From Brachynemurus nebulosus (lineage: Eukaryota > Arthropoda > Insecta > Neuroptera > Myrmeleontidae): a DNA stretch of 64,000 nucleotides. A program made the translations under genes and the position numbers. The notes under the pieces are model-generated. The model was not told the origin of the DNA and searched no databases. It was given only the letters and a program-made list of their open reading frames with translations. How positions within the stretch are numbered: the first letter of the stretch is position 1; every line of letters begins with the position of its first letter. Positions 34,613 through 45,808 of this stretch are shown one piece after another. Where the stretch lies: NCBI GenBank assembly GCA_035578155.1, contig JAPWDM010000008.1, forward strand, positions 2,118,001 through 2,182,000, written 5' to 3'.

Positions 34613-35380
34613 ATTAGTCCCATTGATTTGGTCAACGATAGTGTATTTTTAAAAAATTTGACAAATCGTTACTTTTCGCAATCGTAAACTTTAATCGTAA
34701 ATATCTCCTAAACGGTGCGTCACAGCTCAAAAATAACGAAATTTTTGAAGGCTTAAGCGAAGCAAGTTGTGGGTATTCCGAACGTATTGCGACTATCAAA
34801 ACCTACTTTTCGTTATCGAAAATTATCGATACCGCGTAACTTGTTATAAATTGATTATAACTAGTTAATTTAGACTCTGTTAGTCCCATTGCTCTGGTCA
34901 GTAACCGAAAAATTTTATAAAAACTACTTTTCGTTAGCTTTCGCTATCGAAAACTTTAATCGTAAATATCTCCTAAACGGTGCGTCGTAGCTCAAAAATA
35001 ACGAAATTTTTGAAGGCTTAAGCGAAGCAAGTTGTGGGTATTCCGAACGTACTGTGACTATCAAAACCTACTTTTCGTTATCGAAAATTATCGATACCGC
35101 GTAACTTGTCATAAATTGATTATAACTAGTTAATTTAGACTCTGTTAGTCCCATTGCTCTGGTCAGTAACCGAAAAATTTTATAAAAAACTACTTTTCGT
35201 TAACTTTCGCTATCGAAAACTTTAATCGTAAATATCTTCTAAACGGTGCGTCGTAGCTCAAAAATAACGAAATTTTTGAAGGCTTAAGCGAAGCAAGTTG
35301 TGGGTATTCCGAACGTATTGCGACTATCAAAACCTACTTTTCGTTATCGAAAATTATCGATATCGAAAATAACGATATTT
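34613..35380. repeat. Tandem repeat, about 265-bp unit, nearly 3 copies
   Basis: The phrase cgtaaatatctcctaaacgg recurs at about 34696, 34961 and 35227 with high identity; the unit also contains gaaggcttaagcgaagcaag and tcgttatcgaaaattatcg. Low divergence suggests recent expansion inside the element. Confidence 0.8.
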
Positions 35381-36295
35381 CCAAAATGGATGATACAAGG
35401 AAACAAAGTATTGTTTCAAATATATAACATCAACTATAAATTTTCGTTATCAAAATCTTTCGATCTAAAATAGATTGCAAATAGTATCCAATTTTTTTAA
35501 ACTTATGGTTGTGATTTTTTATACCGTCAGTCATATTTGTTTATTACATTTTTATGTTCAGTAAATAATCAGAAGATAAAATAATATTTTCCTGCCTTTT
35601 TTGCTTGTACGATAAATTTAAGAGAAAGTTGGAAAAAGTAAGAAAAATTAAGATTTTCTTTTTTTCAAGCAAAAGGTAGGGGCGGCATTTTTCATGGTGC
35701 CTAGGGCGACATTCAGGGTTAATCCGGCCCTGTAACTAACATCTGCAACTAAAAACTAAATTACTTATTAGTTAATACTAATAGTTGAATTTTTCAGTCA
35801 TTAGTTGCAAAAAGTATTTTTGTCATTGGTTTTTAATTATTAGTTGCAACTAACATCTAGGCATCTAGCCAGTAGTGACTACTGTTTTGTTGAAAATTAA
35901 TAAATGTTAATAAAGTGTGCTACACTTCACTGAAAGTATCATTTTCCTTTGCATTTACATAATAACAACTAAAATTTATAAATGACTATAGATATTGAAA
36001 TTACAGTTTATTTTCATTTTTTAACCCCTCATACTTGTTTTTGCGCTACTGGATAACTTGACAGGATGATTTATAGTACACTATAGAGTCCGGGCTCTAA
36101 TTATAGTTGTGTGTGTGTGAATACTCACACAGAAGCAAACATCAAACGTACACCGCTGCAAACAGTGTGTACCTACACAACATAGTGTTGCGAAGTGGGG
36201 GGAATTTTACGTCACTTTTCTGCTACAGTTGGAATACTAACTATCATACAGTAGTTTGGCCCCTTGCAAACTACAGACCAATGAACACTAGTTAT

Positions 36296-38242
36296 GAGCA
36301 ATTCCATGTATAAACCGATCACCCAAAAATGGCATGTTCTCCAAATTTAATTTCCCTGTGTATATAATAAGTTTAAGTGGTGTTGAGCTATGTACTCGAA
36401 TATTATTGAATTATCTTCTACTTTGTCGGAGTTATAATTATCCAAAGTTGCGTTCAAGGTCACAAAATGGGGATTCCCCAAAATATTTTATTAATTTTTT
36501 CAGAGTCTAAGAATAATTAAAAAATGATTACATGTGGCATTGAATGTACTTTACATACACTTTCAATCAGACCGATTTCCATTCCAATACATGCACATAT
36601 ATTGAAGTAATTGCAAGTTTTATTTTTTTCTTTAATCGCTTATACTGAAAATACCTTATCTTCGATTTTTGATTTTCTTTTTTTAAATTAAAGTACTCAG
36701 TCCCCTCTATAACGTGGTACACGATTTTCTTTGTTTTTTTAGTTTTACGGATTTTACGGGGCTTAGTTTGAAAAATACGTGAATTTTTTAACTAATTATT
36801 AAAATAAAGTATTAATTATAATATTACCCCACCTTTAATTTTCGATTTTCTTTCTTCAAGTTAAAGTACTTAGCCCTCTCTTTAACGTGGTATTCGATTT
36901 TCTTTGTTTTTTGGGGTTTTACGGATTTTACGGGGCTTAGTTTGAAAAATACGTGAATTTTTTAACTAACTGATAAAATCAAGTATTAATTGTAACATTA
37001 CCCCACCTTTAATTTTGGATTTTCTTTCTTCAAATTAAAGTACTCAGTCCTCTCTTTAACGTGGTATTCGATCTTCTTTGTTTTTTTTTTTTTGGGGGGG
37101 GTTTTACGGATTTTACAGGGCTCAGTTTTAAAAAATATCAGAATTTTTTAATTAACAAGAAATTGACAGAAACAATATTAAAATTAATACTTTATTTTAA
37201 AAATTAGTTACAAGATTCACGTATTTTTTTAAACTGGACCCCGTAAAATCCGTAAAACTCAAAAAAACAAAGAAAATCGAGTACCACGTTATAGAAAGGA
37301 CTGAGTACTTTAATTTGAAAAAAGAAAATCGAAAATCAAAGTTGGGGTAATATTCAAATTAATACTTTATTTTATCAATTAATTAAAAAATTCTGATATT
37401 TTTTAAAACTGAGCCCTGTAAAATCCGTAAAACCCCCCCAAAAAAAAAAAAAAAAACAAAGAAAATCGAATACCACGTTAAAGAGAGGACTGAGTACTTT
37501 AATTTGAAGAAAGAAAATCCAAAATTAAAGGTGGGGTAATGTTACAATTAATACTTGATTTTATCAGTTAGTTAAAAAATTCACGTATTTTTCAAACTAA
37601 GCCCCGTAAAATCCGTAAAACCCCAAAAAACAAAGAAAATCGAATACCACGTTAAAGAGAGGGCTAAGTACTTTAACTTGAAGAAAGAAAATCGAAAATT
37701 AAAGGTGGGGTAATATTATAATTAATACTTTATTTTAATAATTAGTTAAAAAATTCACGTATTTTTCAAACTAAGCCCCTTAAAATCCGTAAAACTCAAA
37801 AAAACAAAGAAAATCGAGTACCACGTTATAGAGGGGACTGAGTACTTTAATTTAAAAAAAGAAAATCAAAAATCGAAGATAAGGTATTTTCAGTATAAGC
37901 GATTAAAGAAAAAAATAAAACTTGCAATTACTTCAATATATGTGCATGTATTGGAATGGAAATCGGTCTGATTGAAAGTGTATGTAAAGTACATTCAATG
38001 CCACATGTAATCATTTTTTAATTATTCTTAGACTCTGAAAAAATTAATAAAATATTTTGGGGAATCCCCATTTTGTGACCTTGAACGCAACTTTGGATAA
38101 TTATAACTCCGACAAAGTAGAAGATAATTCAATAATATTCGAGTACATAGCTTAACATCACTTAAACTTATTATATACACAGGGAAATTAAATTTGGAGA
38201 ACATGCCATTTTTGGGTGATCGGTTTATACATGGAATTGCTC
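36296..38242. repeat. 1.95-kb palindrome with tandem units in the arms
   Basis: 36296-37160 is the near-perfect inverted complement of about 37370-38242. Each arm has a unique outer half (gagcaattccatgtataaac) and three copies of a unit of about 180 bases (ttacggattttacggggct, ctttaacgtggta). A fourth unit lies unpaired in the centre (about 37190-37360). TTAT occurs just outside both ends, a possible target duplication. Non-coding; frames here are palindromic shadows. Confidence 0.88.
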
Positions 38243-38931
38243 TTATACTATTAGACAAAGCGTAAAGCCAGTTTCTAGACATTTTTCTTGAAGCAGGTAA
38301 CAAGGGTGTGGCGGGTGAAATTTATATAAATTGATCCTTATTTTTTACCCTTTTTAAACGTTAAGGATGACTCAACCCGGCCGAATAGGCTTGCCAGAAC
38401 TGAATTTCTATGTAGAGTAAGTATCCAAGATTCTATCTTCTCAATTTAACGCGTGTTGAAATGACCATCGCAAATCGGCCAGTAGCTCTTGGTCTATTAG
38501 AACTCTAACACATTTTTAGAAAATTTAATTTGAGCTCAAAGGTATACTAGGAGTGGACAGACAGACATAAAAATTTTGCTAAAAGGATTTTTGCCAGGAT
38601 TCCAAAAAAAACTTCACTGTAAATACTTATTTCCAGAAAGTCTAATCAAAAAGCCTTATATTTCTTGAAATGATAAATCAAAAGGTCGTATTTCTGATAT
38701 GTCCGATCAAAGTGCCGTATTTCTAAACCGATAATTAGAAAAATAACGTTTTTATGTATATTTTTTTAAAATTAAAAACTCATCATACTGTAGTTTTAAC
38801 CTTCACATTAACGTACATTAAATATATTTTAGAATTTTTTTTTCAGGCAGTTTTTTTTTGATTATCGTAAACTTTGTTTATGACAGAAATACGACTATTT
38901 GGTGATTTGAACAGACGTTATGCATAATTAT
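38243..38931. other. Spacer with two dispersed repeat blocks
   Basis: About 38500-38650 (ctttctggaaat, gccaggattccaaaaaa, all in one order) is repeated inverted at about 59275-59420. About 38843-38915 (ggcagttttttttt, cgtaaactttgtttatgac) is repeated at about 61003-61055, where the paralogous sequence then continues into what lies to the right of 47390 here. No gene. Confidence 0.6.
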
Positions 38932-39643
38932 GTTACGCTCAAAGATCGAAATCGCTCATTGAGCGAAAAAATCGACCACAACGCGTTGTAGTTATTTGAA
39001 ATCAGCCACAACGCGAAATTCGTGTTGTGGCACTTATAAAAACAGCCACAACGCGTTGTGGTTAACTCAAAAAGACCACAACGCGAAATTCGTGTCGTGG
39101 CTTTCATAAGATTTGACCACAACGCGACGTGGTCATTTAAAAAAGCCACAACGCGTTTTAGACATTTAGCTGATGCAACTGTGACACGACGGACAGATTG
39201 TTATTTGTCAACTAACGTATAGGATTCAGGATGTTAAATAATAAAAGCCTTTCATTAAAGTTTTATTCATTTTGAATTCGTGATCTTTTATTAGTAAATA
39301 TAACAAAATTATTTCTCATATAGGTAAATTTGTCATTTCTCAAATTGCAAATTATAGTTGAAAAAATTTTCCCAGACACTTTTGTAGGTTTCTTTCTTTT
39401 TTGTCCTTGTCGTACACTTTTCAACACTACACCAGTGTCCTTAATCAGTGGTTTTTATTTTGTTTTTTAAATATTTGACATAATAATATTTCATCTTCAC
39501 AAAGTTAAAAAAATGATGCAATACTGTAAAGAAAAGTGAAATATGTTATTTTTAATTAGAATAAACTATTTTCGTTTGATTTTAACTGATTTGAAAATTC
39601 TAAGCAGTACATATTGACATCCACTGATTTTTTTTCAAAATTG

Positions 39644-39947
39644 CTGGCGTTCCAGACGAAAATTTTGTTAGTGTAACGTCAGCTAACGGAGCTTTCACCG
39701 TTACAAACCAGAGGGCTCTGATTCAAAAATTAATGCACGTTAAATATTTTTTCACGGTATAAATATTTAATTTCTGAAGTACAGCCACATTTAAAAATTA
39801 TGGATAAAAATAAACAGTCACCATGTTAGAAATTGTTGTTTAATATATAATGTATATTAATTTTTTGAATGCGTGCCCTCTGGTTTGTAACGGTGAAAGC
39901 TCCGTTGGCTAACGCTAGGCTAACAAAATTTTCGTCTGGAACGCCAG
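39644..39947. mobile_element. 304-bp MITE, copy 1
   Basis: Arms of about 75 bases: ends CTGGCGTTCCAGACG and inverted, then ttttgttag, then gctttcaccgttacaaacc. The second copy is at 50993-51297. The target duplication was not resolved. Confidence 0.8.
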
Positions 39948-40254
39948 CATTATGTTTTTAATACCTAGGATACCTAGTATTAAATATTTTGCAATGAATC
40001 CAGTCATTCAGTTATTTTATGTATATGTTTACAGTTAAGTTATATCATTAATGTTATTTGTTTTCGGTTTCTTTAAGAAATATTCTTCTGTAATCAAATT
40101 ATTATTGAATAAACAGAATTTACATAAAAATATAAAATAGTGTTATTAACTTATTATTTATTATTATTTCATAACCTAATGTTCAATTAGTACCCTATGC
40201 ACTAGTGGTGAGACCATGGTGAGACGAATATATTAGTATTCGTTAAGATATCAC

Positions 40255-41529
40255 TATAGACCGGATGAAATAATTTTTCACAGGACCGGCTTAACGATTT
40301 CAGTGTAATACTGTTAGACTGTTTGTATTTATGTATGAGTCTGCTGCAACAGAAATAACGGAATCCTGAAAATTTATTGAAATTCAACATAGAGAAGCAA
40401 AAACTTTTTAGAAAAATTTTATTATGTGAGATTTATATCAAAAATATAAAGGGGCCCCAAATTTTATTGAATTAAAGTTTTGCAATATTTATTTGTCTAA
40501 CTAGCTCGCAGTTACGTATAAAACAAAATTTATTACTTCCGTTCTCACCGACAGCTTTCTTTGAGTATCAATTGACAAACAAACTCCTTATCTCTTTTTA
40601 ACTTTTTAAAATTTAATATATGTACCTTGTTTACAATTTTTTAAAATTTTTAGTTTTCTACATAGGTACATACACATGCAATGTAAATCAAGCAATATTT
40701 AATCTAGTTGTACATTTCATTCAAACACATAAACAAAACATCATTTTGATGACATCGTACGTGTCGTACGTATAAATATGTACGTATGCATTATTTGTAT
40801 TTAACCACAGATACTATTGATATTAGAATATTTGTATGGACCATACAATAGAAGTTTTTTAGATATTATTTTTTTGAAGCAAAATCGTCATATTGATTAA
40901 CACCTTTTTATGATCTACAAACACAGAATACCTACAAACTATCGATGGTAATGAATATTTTTTAATTTTTATGTGATTTTTGTTGTAATTGGAGAGTATT
41001 TATTAATAAATGTTCTAAAAATATTTATACTAACAAATATAACATCAGTTAATCTAGAAAAATTTTAAATCCCCTCTTGTTTAACCATCCATATTCGTCA
41101 ACACTTTTAGTCACTTTTCATTTTCATATAGATTGTGTATATAAGTGTATTCCCACTATTTATTCAATGCTCAAAAGTATATATACAAAAAAAATATTAG
41201 CAAAAATGAAATAAATACCTACATAATATTTTATTAGATAACACATTATTAACGTTACATTTTTTTTTCTTAATATGTATACTTTTATTTGTGTATAGTT
41301 TGTTGGCAAGATATACTAGTTTTGTATGAACATTTTTTAAGGAAAAATTAAGTAATATTTTCTAAAACATATTATGTTAATTCGATTTAAGTTAATCAGT
41401 TTATGTATGTATGTATGTAAAGGAACATTATTTGCTCTAGCAGTCTCATACATAAATACAAACAGTCTAACAGTATTACACTGAAATCGTTAAGCCGGTC
41501 CTGTGAAAAATTATTTTATCCGGACTATA
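40255..41529. mobile_element. 1.28-kb inverted-repeat element, family T, copy 2
   Basis: Inverted relative to 27238-28524 and nearly colinear with it. Ends TATAGACCGGAT and (inverted) TATAGTCCGGAT. Perfect duplication GATATCAC at 40247-40254 and 41530-41537. Confidence 0.93.
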
Positions 41530-42582
41530 GATATCACTAATATTTACAGATATTAGATATTACTAATATCAGATATTCAGATATTATAATACTACGATAT
41601 TATCCTCGAATGGGAATGTGAACGAAAAAAAGTATTAGTATGAATATATCAACAATATTATAATATATTAGTATGAATATAGCAACATATTAGTAAAGTA
41701 ACGAAAACGATATGTACATGCATATAATGTATTCTGTGAACGATATAAAAACCTTTACATATACACCGACACACCTATGCATACAAATATAACCCGTATT
41801 AACCCCAGTTCCCCAGAACCCCAGTTCTTAGCAAAGGGAGATAACTATATTAAACTAAGGTAATGTACGAATGAGATAAATATATGTAAAAATATATGTG
41901 TGAGGATTTTTGAATTGTTCTTGATTTTTGCCTTTTAATTTTGTTAAGTAATTAATAAATGAATTAAAGTTACAGCGAAAAATTAATTTTGTATCCATTA
42001 TAATACTTCATTAAAAAAAATCTTAATAGAACAGCTACTGGTTTTATTAAAAAAAATATCTAGACATTATTACACAAAATGTTAAATCCTTTTTCCATTT
42101 AGGCAAAGAAATTCAAAATTTAATTCTAAGAGTTGTTACTAGAGATCTTTGATTAAACCTCAAGGCTACAAAAATTTATTTATAAAATTACCTAATGAAA
42201 GGCATTTTATATTCATAAAATTTTACGTAAATCCATCAAACTTACACCCCCTGTTCAATCTCGATAAAATTTTTTAACCAAAAAATTTGAATTTTTTGAA
42301 TTTAAAAAAAAAATTATTTGTTGAAAATACGTTATAAGCATTAGTGTGTACATATAGGTATTTATTAAGTACATATTACATTCATATATAACGAATACAA
42401 CGAATACGTAAGTATCTATAAAAATATCTATATATGTGTTGTATAGATACTTATAAGTATCTATACAACACAATACATATTATGTATTAGTGGTATTAGT
42501 TAAGGAATACATAATATCATACATATCTACGATATCTAAAATATTACGTATTAGTATAGAATACAGATATTAGTAATATTTG

Positions 42583-43288
42583 ACCGGAAAGAAATTGGCG
42601 CCGAAAGTTGGAAAATCTTTCTGTTTTTTATATGGCTAAATTGCTCCCAAATTGCTCCTTTGGAATCAGTAATTGCTCCACCTGGAACTTAATTACTTAA
42701 TTAGTTATTTACAAACAAAAAAACTTTTTTGTTTGACTATTTCTATTATCAAAATCTTGTCAAATAATGCATTTTTATACAATTACTTTATATCAAAAAA
42801 TTGCTCCTAGTTTGCTCCATCTAATTTAAAAGTTAATTATTAATTTCTCTGAATAATAATTAAAATATATTAAAATAAAAAATATTATGAATTAGGTTAT
42901 GTATTATTAAAACGTATAGGCAATCCATTATACCTTTAAGTCGTTTGCATATATTTAAAGATAATTGAATTTTGACAAGTTAAATATCATTATAAAAAAA
43001 CAAAATATTTTAATAATTATTCAAAAAAATTAAGATTTAGCTTTTAAATTAAATAGAGCAAACTGGGAGCAATTTATTGACGTAAAGAAATTATATAAAA
43101 AAGTATTATTTTGGGAGATTTTGATAACTTATATAACGGAAAAAAAAAGTTTTTCTTTATAAATAACTAATTAAATAATTAAGATTCAGGTGGAGCAATT
43201 ACTGATTTCAAAGGAGCAATTTGGGAGCAATTTAACCATATAAAAAACAAAAAGATTTTTCAACTTTCGGCGCTAACTTCTTTCCGGT
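42583..43288. mobile_element. 706-bp inverted-repeat element, 9-bp target duplication
   Basis: Ends ACCGGAAAGAA on both sides (inverted) with arms of over 100 bases (cgccgaaagttg, ttttttatatgg, ggagcaatt). Perfect duplication TAATATTTG at 42574-42582 and 43289-43297. Non-coding, with the words ttgctcc and ggagcaa repeated near the ends. Confidence 0.92.
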
Positions 43289-43423
43289 TAATATTTGGTA
43301 TCGCTTAAAATATTATAATTCGCCATGGGAACTGATTCTAGTGTCGTCTGGTGGTTAAAAATAAAAGCTATCTATGACAAGTCGTATTTATACATGGCCT
43401 GTGACAATTGTTTGTGATTTGTA

Positions 43424-43598
43424 ATGATGAGTGAAATAAATAAAAAGAATTTACTTAAATTATGTAATGTACCACAATGTAAAAAAAGACGGCATTCATA
43501 AATTTCCCAGTGATGAAAAATTAAAGAAAAAAATGGTTAAAAGCCTTAAAAATGCAGTATGCTATCAAGAATGCGAATCTGTCATCGACATTTTTTAA
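43424..43598 (+). pseudogene. THAP-domain fragment, frameshifted
   Basis: Starts MMSEINKK just inside the left inverted repeat. After CNVPQC the frame shifts by one base in an A-run near 43483 and continues DGIHKFPSDEKLKKK, a good match to the start of a THAP zinc-binding domain (C-x3-C, then the FP motif). The tryptophan expected after the lysines is Met here. It stops after about 58 residues. THAP domains bind DNA and are found in P-element transposases and host proteins; this copy is dead. Confidence 0.65.
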
Positions 43599-44026
43599 AA
43601 TCTGATTTGTTTTCTACTAGTAATTATTTTTATAGATTTAAATGTACTCGAAAAGAATATTTACCTTTCTATGTATACAATATTTTATTCTATATTTGTA
43701 TTAATTATAATAAAGGAAGTACCTTGGATTAACATTTTGGAGCAAAGTTTACGTTCATCGTCATCTAAATCTTTACAACTTTCATCATTATTGTCCTGAA
43801 AATGACACATTTCAGTAAGAGAGAAACCAGCAACATACTAATCACATTTATTTTTTTTATATTTCCCCCATTTTCTAACTCAGTCATATCATTGCTAGAA
43901 ATACATTTTAAAAGAAAGGATAGAAATGTAGGATTAAGTTCAGTTTAGAAAGAATTTTGAAATTTGTATCATTATGGAGAAAAATTTTATCATTATTTAG
44001 CAGAAAAAAAGAAACGAAAAATTAGT

Positions 44027-44350
44027 TTATGTAAGTACATACATATAAACAGAAAACAAGAGAACCAACAGATAAAGAAAAACTAATGTTGCAAAAATGT
44101 GCTTGCATTTTGCTGCACCCGCAATACAAAAACCGTGACAAGAACATTTTGCACAAATATTTATCTCATTACTGATAAGTTCTAGCTTCATTTCAATTTG
44201 ATGCACTTGTTGCACCTGAGACGATGATTGACAAAGAGCAGCTATTTGTATGCATTCTGAGCTTCTTGTTTCTTTCAAACCACATGCAATAATGTGGTTT
44301 GCTTTATAAACCTGTTCTCCTTCAACTAAAGGTCTTTTAGAATTACCCAA
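44027..44350 (-). pseudogene. SWIM-like zinc-binding fragment
   Basis: A 107-residue frame on the reverse strand. It contains C69-S-C71 and C82-K-H84, the CxC...CxH pattern of SWIM zinc fingers, in the phrase AAKCKHIFATL. The start lies near the right inverted repeat. SWIM fragments accompany some transposases and exonuclease-like proteins; which of these it came from cannot be told. The C-terminus runs into a hydrophobic tail that is probably not original. Confidence 0.5.
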
Positions 44351-45358
44351 ATACTTAATAATATCATTGATGTTTATTTCAAATTGTTTATTATCAATTA
44401 TGTTAAAAAAAAGTTGGTTACGTTTGTACTTTCCTATTTCTTTTTAAAATTGACTTGTCATAGAGAGATTTTATTTTTAACCACCAGATGGCACTAGAAT
44501 CAGTTCCCGTGGCGAATACCGTCAAACGAATATATTCATATTAGGTAATATTCATAAATATTCGTATTAACCCATCACTACAGTATGCACTATTTATTTG
44601 TTTGACTGGAATTAGAAAAAGACAATCATACGTTGACAAAGGAACTATCAAAAATGTCTGGGAAAATTTTTTCAACTATAGTTATTTTTAAGCAATACAT
44701 AGTCATGCATTAAAATCTGTTTAAGGGGGTATTCTAGTCTAGAAATTCGAAAAAATCGATTTTTCTTTTTTCCACATTTTCAAAGTTTAGACCTTTAAGA
44801 ACAAGCCTCTAAAAGGATTTACGGAAATTCGAATTATTTTCGGAGTTATGGTTATTTTTTCTTGTGTACTGTGTATCCTTTCAATTTTAAATTCAAATTT
44901 TTAATATAAATTACTCGAAACTGCTTTTTTCGATACGGTTGACATGATATTTCAAGTTCTAATGCACCGATTTACTTGAAATTTGGTACAGACCTTCTTA
45001 ATACTATCAAAATTGGTCCGACGTAGGGGTTTTTACAATTTCTTTTTTTCACTATTTTTAAAAAATTTTCGTAGTTGAAAAAAGGAGGCGAAAAAATGAT
45101 TATTTTTAAAAGGCCGCCATTTTGTGAAAAAATTTATTTTTTCAAATCGGCTACATCACATCAACTAGGAGACACTTTTTTTTTGAGTTCCCACTTTGCC
45201 GGCCTGTACCGATTTCAGTTTTGAATTTTTTTTAAATTTTTATACATTTTTATACTTTTCAAATATCAATAAAAAACTGTTAAAAAAATGGATACTAAAA
45301 ATGTTTATTCTTTTTTTTTTTTAAATTAAAAATCACAAAGTGATTGAAAAAGTTATCC

Positions 45359-45429
45359 GGATCGGCCGGGAATCGAACCAGGATCTCCCGGTAACTAGCC
45401 AGGTATGCTCGCCACTACACAAACGATCC
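45359..45429 (-). tRNA. tRNA-Thr(AGT)-like sequence, probably a pseudogene or SINE head
   Basis: On the reverse strand the 5' strand ggatcg pairs with cgatcc at the 3' end. The anticodon stem is cctgg/ccggg with loop ctagtta (anticodon AGT). The T loop is ggttcgattcc, an excellent internal B box. The T stem lacks one G compared with the partial copy at 45707-45737. The stretch around gggagatcctgg resembles tRNA-Thr. Position inside a transposon and the one-base defect argue against a working tRNA. Confidence 0.6.
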
Positions 45430-45706
45430 TGTGCTCGACAGCCGCCCGATACAGACAATCATTCAATCAACTATGTGTATTGGTAGTCTCTCTAATGCGA
45501 GAAACAGTTACAACTTTTCAATTTCAAATATTATCGAGTGCTTGTGAAACATTACTACATATGACAAACTTTTGTTTGCATTTAAATACACGCAGTATTC
45601 ATATGTTCACCTATCGTTCAGCTAAACTGAAACTTTAAGCACTCGATTTCCTTGGTTAGTATGACTAAAGTAAGTTAAAAATCACAAAGTGATTGAAAAA
45701 ATTATA

Positions 45707-45737
45707 CGAATCGGCCGGGAATCGAACCCAGGATCTC
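45707..45737 (-). repeat. 3' half of the same tRNA-like sequence
   Basis: Reverse strand gggagatcctgggttcgatt, with the G that the longer copy lacks, then cccggccgattc. The flanking words (aaaaatcacaaagtgattg) are repeated at both copies, so a block of about 60-70 bases was duplicated. Confidence 0.7.
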
Positions 45738-45808
45738 CCTTTTTTTTATTACGCCCATAAAATCATCTCAAAATCGAGCTTTTAGTCTAGACTACAATAC
45801 CCCTTTAA

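Larger units (their letters stand above)
33288..36099. mobile_element. 2.8-kb inverted-repeat element, 9-bp target duplication
   Basis: Flanked by ATTATAGTT at 33279-33287 and 36100-36108. Inverted ends share GCCCGGAC, then tatagtg, then ataaatcatcctgtcaa. The inside is two tandem arrays (33720-34560 and 34613-35380) plus a block near 35670-35740 ending ccggccctg that looks like the end of another element. No transposase. The 9-base duplication puts it with the Mutator-like or FB-like group; inference. Confidence 0.8.
33114..36266. mobile_element. hAT-type element family E, copy 3, split by a 2.8-kb insertion
   Basis: Starts CATAGAACACTAG and ends GTTTGGCCCCTTG (opposite orientation to 21204). 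Flanks CAAACCAC (33106-33113) and CAAACTAC (36267-36274) differ by one base. Removing 33288-36099 joins its two halves. Confidence 0.85.
43319..44516. mobile_element. 1.2-kb element with THAP-like and SWIM-like remnants
   Basis: Inverted ends of about 65 bases share gggaactgattctagtg, then tctggtggttaaaaataaaa, then ctatgacaagtc. Two decayed coding pieces point inwards from the two ends. The target duplication is not visible. Confidence 0.75.
40204..44583. mobile_element. 4.4-kb hAT-type element holding three nested insertions
   Basis: Flanked by TATGCACT at 40196-40203 and 44584-44591. Ends AGTGGTGAGACC and, inverted, AGTGATGGGTTAATACG, a form also seen as a lone end at 27219. Inside are a family T element, a 9-base-duplication element and the THAP/SWIM element. 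41540-42570 is ATATT-rich with a small palindrome (gatacttataagtatc near 42445). Confidence in the outer limits is moderate. Confidence 0.6.
44725..45804. mobile_element. 1.08-kb TTAA-flanked element carrying tRNA-like sequence
   Basis: TTAA at 44721-44724 and 45805-45808. Left end GGGGGTATTCTAGTCTAGA; right end inverted AGGGGTATTGTAGTCTAGA. The inside includes a tRNA-like sequence and a partial second copy of the same tRNA-like block. TTAA use fits piggyBac-like elements; no transposase seen. Confidence 0.8.

Noticed and set aside
38928..39149. Frame in the palindromic end of the 8.5-kb element, and its mirror at 47173-47484
   Set aside because: Both are translations of the CCACAACGCG repeats; the similarity between them is due to the inverted repeat, not to a gene.
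45359..45429. Functional tRNA-Thr gene
   Set aside because: One base is missing from the T stem relative to the partial copy, and the sequence lies inside a transposon; treated as tRNA-like only.
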